DNA of 64,000 nt, from positions 13,080,281-13,144,280 of the forward strand of contig CM065693.1 in assembly GCA_017654935.2 (NCBI GenBank). Direction: 5' to 3'. Made by a program: the position numbers and the translations under genes. This DNA comes from Phymorhynchus buccinoides. Its lineage: Eukaryota; Mollusca; Gastropoda; Neogastropoda; Raphitomidae. The notes under the pieces were generated by a model. That model ran no database searches. It was not told the origin of the DNA and saw nothing but the letters and a program-made list of their open reading frames with translations. The stretch's first letter is position 1. Every line of letters begins with the position of its first letter. Shown piece after piece: positions 57,770 through 64,000 of the stretch.

Positions 57770-57854
57770 ATGATGTCCCCCATCTTCAGTCGGCGCTGTG
57801 GGGAAGGGTTGGTAATGACGTACGACACGGCGTTGGGCACCTTCTTCACTTCAG
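57770..57854 (-). CDS. Slo2/KCNT-like K+ channel, penultimate exon (minus-strand copy)
   Basis: Mirror of 59495-59579. Minus-strand acceptor GTCTTTCAG and donor AT|GTGAGTCGG. Encodes EVKKVPNAVSYVITNPSPQR then RLKMGDI, matching the pattern SYVxxNPxPxxRLxxxDIxY of the C-terminal RCK region of Slack/Slick channels. The sequence upstream to the palindrome axis (57855-58675) holds only repeats and no earlier exon. Confidence 0.7.
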
Positions 57855-57924
57855 CTGAAAGACAACGTAAAAACAACATCAAATCAATACACACATCTAT
57901 TGTTAAATGTTGTTGTTGACGTAC

Positions 57925-58290
57925 CCTGGCTAAAAGACTCCGGGGATCATCCCATCAGTCACGCCTTGGCATGAGGCTGTGTCAGAGCAGTTGACATAAG
58001 CTAGAACACCAAGGCTACATCAAAAATGTTGCTATGTTTCTGCATGGTTGTGCAGGGATTGTCTTAAGCCATGACAAGCTCCTAGCATAACATCATCAGT
58101 GTCTAAAAATCCTCTGAAGTTGGAGTGTGGCTGCCCACGTGGCGGGGTGATCAAAAACGATCACACACACGTAATGTTCTCATCCCTAGTTGGTGCTTTG
58201 ACTGTTGGGATGATCCCTGGAGTCTTTAAGCCAGGGTAAGACAACTCTCTCCCAAACAAATCCCATAAGCCGAAGCACTTGAACGCTATG
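57925..58290. repeat. Dispersed repeat family C (long copy)
   Basis: CCTGGCTAAAAGACTC, GGGGATCATCCCAT, CACGCCTTGGCATGAGGC, GTGGCGGGGTGATCAAAAAC and GGGATGATCCCTGGAG. The block starts and ends with inverted GGGATCATCCC motifs, so it may be an inverted-repeat element of about 300 bp. Mirror 59070-59430. Confidence 0.65.
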
Positions 58291-58293
58291 GTA

Positions 58294-58434
58294 CAGGCAT
58301 GGGAATTGTCAGAGACAAAAAACTCTGAAAAGCCCCCCAATTGAAGTATTTAGTAACAAAAACGAAGTATTTAGTAACAATTTCAATTTTTTTCGCGGAC
58401 AATCCGCGAATTCGCGGACAATTCCCATGCCCTG
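58294..58434. mobile_element. MITE family D (copy 2, 141 bp)
   Basis: CAGGCATGGGAATTGTCAGA at one end, GGACAATTCCCATGCCCTG at the other; internal duplicated GAAGTATTTAGTAACAA and CGCGAATTCGCGGAC. Much shorter than 24916-25284 with shared termini only. Confidence 0.78.
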
Positions 58435-58535
58435 AATCTTACCAACGTTCAACAACCTGTAAACAAAACACAAAACATACAGTACAATTCATAACATGAC
58501 ACCTCCATCATTGCACCCTATAGCTCATAAGTCCA

Positions 58536-58620
58536 CACAGTGCTGGAAACGTTGAGCCACTCTACTCTACTTATCGAATCCAGGTTAAAAAAACCAGTAA
58601 AAAAGGATAACAAACACAGA
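58536..58620 (+). repeat. Dispersed repeat family H (copy 2)
   Basis: ACAGTGCTGGAAACGTTGAG and ACTCTACTCTACTTATCGAA as at 45314; mirror 58740-58820. Confidence 0.7.
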
Positions 58621-58675
58621 CAGACAGACATAGACACACACACACAAAACAAATAGATACGTTGCACGGACAACT

Positions 58676-58678
58676 GTG
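58676..58678. other. Three-base loop at the axis of palindrome 2
   Basis: CACGGACAACT, GTG, AGTTGTCCGTG: the arms meet with only 3 unpaired bases. This is far shorter than usual for stable cloned or chromosomal palindromes. Confidence 0.9.
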
Positions 58679-58739
58679 AGTTGTCCGTGCAACGTATCTA
58701 TTTGTTTTGTGTGTGTGTGTCTATGTCTGTTCTGTCTGT

Positions 58740-58820
58740 GTTTGTTATCCTTTTTTTACTGGTTTTTTTAACCTGGATTCGATAAGTAGAGTAGAGTGGC
58801 TCAACGTTTCCAGCACTGTG
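58740..58820 (-). repeat. Dispersed repeat family H (mirror of copy 2)
   Basis: Reverse complement of 58536-58620 across the axis. Confidence 0.7.
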
Positions 58821-58917
58821 TGGACTTATGAGCTATAGGGTGCAATGATGGAGGTGTCATGTTATGAATTGTACTGTATGTTTTGTTGTTTACAGGTTGT
58901 TGAACTTTGGTAAGATC

Positions 58918-59057
58918 AGGCATGGGAATTGTCCGCGAATTCGCGGATTTCCGCGAAAAAAAATTGAAATTGTTACTAAATACTTCGTTTTTGTTACTAA
59001 ATACTTCAATTGGGGGGCTTTTCAGAGTTTTTTTGTCTCTGACAATTCCCATGCCTG
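58918..59057. mobile_element. MITE family D (mirror of copy 2)
   Basis: CAGGCATGGGAATTGTCCGC to GACAATTCCCATGCCTG. Lacks a few bases present in the left-arm copy around the CGCGAATTCGCGG block. Confidence 0.78.
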
Positions 59058-59069
59058 TAGAAAGTAACC

Positions 59070-59430
59070 TAGCGTTCAAGTGCTTCGGCTTATGGGATTT
59101 GTTTGTTTGTCTACCCTGGGTTAAAGACTCCAGGGATCATCCCAACAGTCAAAGCACCAACTAGGGATGAGAACATTACACGTGTGTGTGACCGTTTTTG
59201 ATTACCCCGCCACGTGGTCAGCCACACTCCAACTTCAGAGGATTTTAGACTGATGATGTTATGCTAGGAGCTTGTCCATGGCTAAAGACAATCCCCGCAC
59301 AACCATGCAGAACATAACAACATTTTGATGCAGCCTTGGTGTTCTAGCCTATGTCAACTGGTCTGACACAGCCTCATGCCAAGGCGTGACTTATGGATGA
59401 TCCCTGGAGTTTTTTTTAGCCAGGGTACGT
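59070..59430. repeat. Dispersed repeat family C (mirror of long copy)
   Basis: Same blocks as 57925-58290 with about one difference in twenty bases, the most divergent part of palindrome 2. Confidence 0.65.
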
Positions 59431-59494
59431 CAACAACAACATTTAACAATAGATGTGTGTATTGATTTGATGTTGTTTTTACGTTGTCTTTCAG

Positions 59495-59579
59495 CTGAAG
59501 TGAAGAAGGTGCCCAACGCCGTGTCGTACGTCATTACCAACCCTTCCCCACAGCGCCGACTGAAGATGGGGGACATCAT
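59495..59579 (+). CDS. Slo2: Slo2/KCNT-like sodium-activated K+ channel, penultimate exon
   Basis: The acceptor TTGTCTTTCAG and donor AT|GTGAGTCGG border 85 nt read with a 2-base overhang at each end. The peptide EVKKVPNAVSYVITNPSPQR, then RLKMGDI, continues in the next exon as IYVIQPSS. In Slack/Slick (KCNT) channels the C-terminal RCK domain ends with a closely similar segment (SYV-INP-P--RL---DI-YLI). The channel is a plasma-membrane K+ channel opened by cytosolic sodium. Only about 28 residues are here. No earlier exon exists between this exon and the palindrome axis at 58677, so this copy is truncated by the axis. Confidence 0.72.
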
Positions 59580-59611
59580 GTGAGTCGGACGCGTACTGTC
59601 ACTTCTTCTTT

Positions 59612-60350
59612 GATCGCTCAGACAGTTTCCTGTCAATTATGAGCGCAGATGCTTCATGCTGCCGTTATGTGCCTAACTACGAAATAGTTAGGCCCAGCAA
59701 GTCCAACTTCGGCTGGAGGAAATCTTTCTGAAAGTGCTTCGTGAAAAAAGGCAGGAGAATGGACCAGGTAAGGCAGAAAGATAGCAGATGACAGGAAGCA
59801 AAGGGAAAAGGCAGAGTCAAAGGGAGTGACAGATTAGAGGAAGTTACAAGAGCACAGAACTTCCAGAAGGTGGGGAACTATTTATACAAAAGACCCCCCG
59901 GTATCCCCACTGTCACAATCCAGCAGACACACAGGGAAAGTGAAGAGCGTGGTCAAAGCAATTACCCGAAGAATCAGTCTTCCAGATAAAAACAGAGGCG
60001 TGAAATACTACGAACTTGATAATATAATATTTGAATCAAAGAATCTCCCTCGTGAGGATACAAGAGGGGGGTCTTTTGTATAAATAGTTCCCCCACCTTC
60101 TGGAAGTTCTGTGCTTGTAACTTCCTCTAATCTATTCACTCTCTTTGACTCTGCCTTTTCCCTTTGCTTACTGTCATCTACTATCTTTCTGCCTTACCGG
60201 TCCATTCTCCTGCCTTTTTTTCACAAAACACTTTCAAAAACATTTCCTCCGAAGTCGGACTTGCTGGGCCTAACTATTTCTTAGTTAGGCACATAACGGC
60301 AGCATGACGCATCTGCGCTCATAATTGACAGGAAACTGTCTAAGCGATCG
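59612..60350. mobile_element. ~740-bp fold-back element with head 2 termini (mirror)
   Basis: GATCGCTCAGACAG to CTGTCTAAGCGATCG, same structure as 56997-57738. It starts 33 bp after the donor of exon 59495-59579 and is flanked by CTTCTTCTTT and GAAGAAGAAGAAG. Confidence 0.82.
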
Positions 60351-60432
60351 AAGAAGAAGAAGAAGAAAAATAAAGAATGAAATAGTGTGCACATAGAAAT
60401 AAACATGATTAGGAACAAATAAAATAAAGGAT

Positions 60433-60609
60433 TACTGTATTTTATGGACTATTAGGCGCACCTGATTATAAGGCGCACAACCTAAATTTTACACAAACGT
60501 TTGTTATTATAGTTCCTTACTATAATATCAGTCACATTATAAGGCGCAGGGGTCTCTAGGAAAAAAAGTCAAGGAAAAAAGTATCGCCTTATAGTCCGTA
60601 AAATATGTT
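60433..60609. mobile_element. MITE family I (copy 3, mirror of copy 2)
   Basis: TACTGTATTTTATGGACTAT to TAGTCCGTAAAATATGTTA. It has an 11-12 bp partial duplication (AAAAAAAGTC then AAGGAAAAAAG) relative to the other arm, near 60560. Confidence 0.8.
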
Positions 60610-61198
60610 AGTCAAACTAAAAGAATAATGAAACTAAAACAATAATCACCCTACCAGAAAGGAACTCACATTCACTAACACACCCTGCCTGCCTGTCGGG
60701 GCTGGGTGGAAAAAAGCATTTAGCTTGCTTATCTCATGTTCCCTGGTTAAATAAAATTTTGTTTTGAGTCCCACACACACTAACTTCAGTCTCCACCAAC
60801 TTTCTAGCCACTCTCCCGCCAAAATCTGTCATCCAATCAAACGAGACGATTATCTCCACCAAGTCACAAGCACAAGCACACACGTTCAAAGACATGGCTG
60901 CACCTAATACTAAGCAACAGAATAAAAAAAGTCACTTTTGTGACCCCCCCCCCACCTTGACCTGATAGTGATTTCCCCTTTTCACCGTCAATGTCGCCTT
61001 TTGGTGTCACATTAATTTAACACCCATGTCCCTGAAAGGCGTCAAATCAGGGTCTGTTTTTCCTATGACCTTATAATAATAATAGTAATAATAGTACAGT
61101 AATTTTCGGGTTATAAGGCAATATTTGTTTCTCAAATTTCGACCTACGAAAATTTCGACCTACACACTCTTAATTTACCCCCTCTTTCCACTCCACAG
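60610..61198 (+). other. Intron between the two channel exons
   Basis: Contains the family G mirror copy (60975-61060) and a short ATAATAATAGTA stretch; ends at the first of three acceptor copies at 61198. Confidence 0.6.
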
Positions 61199-61263
61199 CT
61201 ACGTGATTCAGCCCAGCGGCATGATGGCCAAGCCCAACCGACCCAGACTTCCCCTGCATCGCA
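61199..61263 (+). pseudogene. Partial duplicate of the terminal exon start, first
   Basis: Follows TTCCACTCCACAG. Encodes YVIQPSGMMAKPNRPRLPLH in the correct phase, then runs into a CA/CT repeat with no donor and soon an in-frame stop (TAA in TCTTAATTGA). If used as a terminal exon it would give a short alternative C-terminus. Confidence 0.75.
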
Positions 61264-61320
61264 CACCACACACACACTCTCTCTCTCTCTCTCTTAATTG
61301 ACCTCTTTTCCACTCCACAG

Positions 61321-61373
61321 CTACGTGATTCAGCCCAGCGGCATGACGACCGACCCAGACTTCCCCTGCATCG
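61321..61373 (+). pseudogene. Partial duplicate of the terminal exon start, second
   Basis: Follows the same acceptor. A 10-bp loss (AAGCCCAACC) shifts frame after GMTT relative to the others. Confidence 0.75.
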
Positions 61374-61388
61374 CACACACACACACTC

Positions 61389-61428
<40 letters not shown>

Positions 61429-61454
61429 TTGACCTTCTCTTTTCCACTCCACAG

Positions 61455-61788
61455 CTACGTGATTCAGCCCAGCAGCATGACTGCCAAGCCCAACCGACCC
61501 AGACTTCCCCTGCATCGCTCCAACAGCTTCAGCGGGGGGCTCAACCTCACCTCCGCCATGTTCGCCTCCCCCTCCCCCTTCTCCTTCCCCTTCCCCGTCA
61601 GCAGCAGCGCCACCTACTCGGGCGACCCGCTTTCCCACAGGAGGGCAACTGTGGAGCAGGACAGGAAGTTCTCCCTGGAGCCGTTGGTGGAAGAGGGGGA
61701 AAAGGAGCAGATTCAAATTGGGCGGTTCAACCTGAAACGCTACATCAGGAAAACCAGCTGTCCCGCTACAGAGACCACGAAGATTTAG
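61455..61788 (+). CDS. Slo2: Slo2/KCNT-like sodium-activated K+ channel, terminal exon
   Basis: The acceptor TTTCCACTCCACAG is followed by one base completing Ile, then 110 codons and TAG. The start YVIQPSSMTAKPNRPRLPLH completes the final RCK strand; LPLHRSNSFSGG and a Phe/Pro/Ser-rich middle follow, then a basic, acidic mix (RRATVEQDRKFSLEPLVEEG) and the end RYIRKTSCPATETTKI. The cytosolic tail after the RCK core is longer than in vertebrate Slack and shows no recognised motif. A polyadenylation signal follows at 61947. Copies of the exon's first 55-65 bases lie just upstream at 61199 and 61321. Confidence 0.75.
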
Positions 61789-62850
61789 GGAAGAAAGGGG
61801 GTTGATAAAAGGGAAGGGGGGGAGTATGGGGGAAGGGAATGGGGGGGGAGGGGTGAAAAGAACAGGTGGAAGGGGGGGTGCAGTTGTGGGAAGAGACATC
61901 TGAGTGCGTAGGATTCAGGAATGTGAACTCTTTTGAGCAAGTAAAAAATAAAAATCTTTTAGCAAGTAGTGTTCTTTTTAGAAGTCAAGATATAGGGAGG
62001 TGTTGGGGGGGGGGGGGAGGAGGAGAAGAGATGGGAAGAAGAAAAAAAAAGAAGGATCTGGTTGGTATGCCTGAGATTCAGAGATGTTGGGTCTTATTTC
62101 GTGGATGATTGATTGTGCCTGAGATTTGGAGATGTTGGATCTTTTTTCTCTTCTCGCTGAAATCAAATGGGTGGCTGCTTATGTTCAGGCATCAGAATTG
62201 TCAGAGGATTCAGAATTTCTGACAGAGGATTGGCTTCTCCTGTCAGAGGATTTGCCTTCTTATTGAGTGTTATCCTGTGTGTTAAATAGCATTTTAAAGT
62301 GATTTATCACTATATTAAGCTTTTTGGTGGTGTTCAGAACTCATTTCAGTGTCGTCCCTCTTTAGTCTGGGGCCTTGGTGGCCTTTTTACCGCAGTTTTC
62401 AGAGGATTGGACTTCAGACTATTCTGATGCTTGTATGTTCAGAATTAATAGGTTTTACTGGGGAGAGGGGAAGAGGTTGTTGTTACATTTATTGATTGAT
62501 CGTTTATAATACCTGAGATTTTACTTCACTTTGTCATTGAAATCAAACGGCTGATTGGTTGTTTTCAAGACTCGGGAGTTTTAGTGTCAGAGAAGGGAGA
62601 GAGAGGTGAAAGAGGAGAGAAAGGTTTGGTTGGTTGATTATGTCAGACTGACATATTTTAGAGATGTTAGATTGTATTTCTTGTCTCATTGAAACCACCT
62701 GGATGGTTAACTGTATTTTAAGGCCTCAAGTTTTAATGGGGTGGTGGGGGGGGGTGGGGGAGTGGGGGGGGTGGGGGGGGGAGGGGGGGGGAGAAATCTG
62801 GCTGGTTGAATGTGTCAGCGATTCAGAGATTTTACATCATATTTCCCCCC
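61789..62850 (+). other. Probable 3' UTR and downstream sequence
   Basis: G-rich at 61795-61875 and 62740-62790. AATAAA at 61947-61952. Beyond it short TCAGAGGAT and TCAGAGATGTTGG repeats. No exon seen. Confidence 0.5.
61947..61952 (+). terminator. AATAAA polyadenylation signal of the channel gene
   Basis: GTAAAAAATAAAAATC context, 159 bp after the stop. Confidence 0.55.
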
Positions 62851-62955
62851 CTGAAGACGGAGTGTGGCTGCCCACGAGGCGGGGCAATCAAAAATGGTCA
62901 CACGCGTAATGTTCTCATCCCTAGCTGGTGCGTTTGTACCATAGTGTTTGATGCA
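62850..62955. repeat. Dispersed repeat family C (mirror of short copy)
   Basis: CGGAGTGTGGCTGCCCACG, GGCAATCAAAAATGGTCACA and TGGTGCGTTTGTACCATAGT. Confidence 0.65.
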
Positions 62956-63026
62956 CCATGAACTTTGATGCCGATATTATGAACACAAAAACAAGGCATC
63001 TTCATGCAGCTAAAGCTGAGGTTTTA

Positions 63027-63199
63027 TCGTATTTTTCAGACTGTAAGGCGCACCTGATTATAAGCCGCACCCCGCGAATGTTACACACAATTCAGATTCT
63101 GTTATTATATTTTCTTACTATTTTAGTAGTCATGTTATAAGGCGCAGGGGTCTGAGTCTGGGGGGAAAGTATCGCCTTATAGTCCGACAAATACTGTAG
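63027..63199. mobile_element. MITE family I (copy 4, mirror of copy 1)
   Basis: TCGTATTTTTCAGACTGTAA to ATAGTCCGACAAATACTGTA. Confidence 0.8.
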
Positions 63200-64000
63200 T
63201 CAAAGTTTTGATGTTCAGTTATTGATTGCTTTGTATGAATATAAACAATAGATAATAGTGTATATATAACAGTCATGTTGTCATAGTTGTTTGCTCGTTA
63301 ACCAGGTTTGTTTGAGAACATATCAAAGCCATAAGTATTTTGCACAAAAAGGTATTATTATTATTATTATTCCTTGGAGCTGACTTGCCAGTATTACGCC
63401 ACCAAAGGGGAGCTTGTAGCGAATGCACAAAGAGTCGCTGTATTTCAGAACGCCTTCACGAGTGTCTGTTAGCGTTAAGTTCATAAAGAGACTAAGAAAG
63501 AGAGAGAGAGAGATTATTTTTACATCATCAGATCAGCTTGAATTTGTGTTGTGCTTGGTTGGAAGAATCTCAATGATTTAAATGAGATTGAGAAGAAAAA
63601 AAGTAGCAAATTTGTCGCCAATATTTGAATTGCTTGTGGACAGTAAAAATGACTCATGGGTTGTTGGGGATTATGATTATTATTGATGATGATGATGATG
63701 ATAACAGGTTTTGTAAACATTCCTCATCATTACCATTCCTTTCAGATGTAAATGTCACAAGGGGTTTTGCTTTCTATAGTGTGTCTCACTGATTTCAGTA
63801 CCCGGTACATGAAAAAGTGCCTGTGTGTTTATTTTTATTTTCTTAAAAAGACTGTCTCTAAGGAAAATAGTCTGCTGTCTTTCAGATTGCTTTGAAGCAA
63901 CAATTGTAATTGACATGAAGTTCAGAAATGTGCCTTGTGTTCAGATACTTATGTGTTAACGTCAACAACAAAATTCTAAATCTTTGTTTCAAAATTGTTA
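63200..64000. other. No gene seen; outer right arm of palindrome 2
   Basis: AT-rich, near-identical to the reverse complement of 53361-54160; includes an (ATT)n run and a short GA run at 63497-63513. Confidence 0.6.

Larger units (their letters stand above)
53361..58675. repeat. Left arm of giant inverted duplication 2
   Basis: Reverse complement of 58679-64000. Coordinate sums are 117360 at the outer end, 117361 at the terminal channel exon and about 117350 near the centre. Outer sequence is almost identical; small indels and substitutions cluster at 57900-58500. Confidence 0.96.
58679..64000. repeat. Right arm of giant inverted duplication 2
   Basis: Mirror of 53361-58675; still matching at the window edge, so the palindrome is longer than 10.6 kb. 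Confidence 0.96.

Overview
This is a eukaryotic, intron-bearing, repeat-dominated animal sequence. Spliced exons with GT/AG borders, non-LTR retrotransposon remnants, many terminal-inverted-repeat (TIR) elements, long CA, GA, GAA and CCAA tracts, and a sodium-activated potassium channel (Slo2/KCNT) C-terminus all point to a metazoan. A marine mollusc, perhaps a gastropod, is my best guess, but only as an impression. Two runs of exactly 500 N (19434-19933 and 41324-41823) show that three contigs are joined here.

Layout. (1) 1-15025 is a giant inverted duplication centred near 7497. Its outer parts are a kilobase-scale GAA/CTT tract. The arms match closely outside and become noisy and indel-rich near the centre. 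No gene is visible in it. (2) 15500-19433 holds a SINE-like copy, CCAA/CCAT arrays, CA and ACAG repeats and a CT tract up to the first gap. (3) 20000-28400 is the most gene-like part. It has a possible terminal exon at 23076-23261 and the last three exons of an unidentified plus-strand gene (25701-27297) with a 3' UTR and a polyadenylation signal at 28373. (4) 28600-30690 is a 30-bp minisatellite of about 65 copies, interrupted by a dispersed element. (5) 30700-41323 holds a LINE reverse-transcriptase remnant, then a roughly 4-kb segment present twice in direct orientation (32219-36208 and 36966-41323), each ending in a 94-bp minisatellite. The second copy runs into the second gap. (6) 41824-53360 has a 22-copy 38-bp array with decayed relatives beside it, a MITE, a possible first exon on the minus strand (45756-45801), a ~157-bp tandem array built from a retroelement-like 3' end, a LINE C-terminal fragment and two further inverted-repeat elements. 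(7) 53361-64000 is a second giant palindrome with a 3-nt loop at 58677, running off the right edge. Each arm carries the same two C-terminal Slo2/KCNT exons, in opposite orientations.

The most important inference is that both giant palindromes may be fold-back assembly or read chimeras. The evidence is a tiny or absent loop, arm divergence concentrated at the centre, and a channel gene cut inside an intron on both sides so that neither copy can be complete. If they are real, they are recent large inverted duplications. The most interesting sequence-level biology is a modular repeat family, in which one shared body carries two different heads and in one arrangement forms a ~740-bp fold-back element, together with tandem duplications that copy splice acceptors or gene ends.
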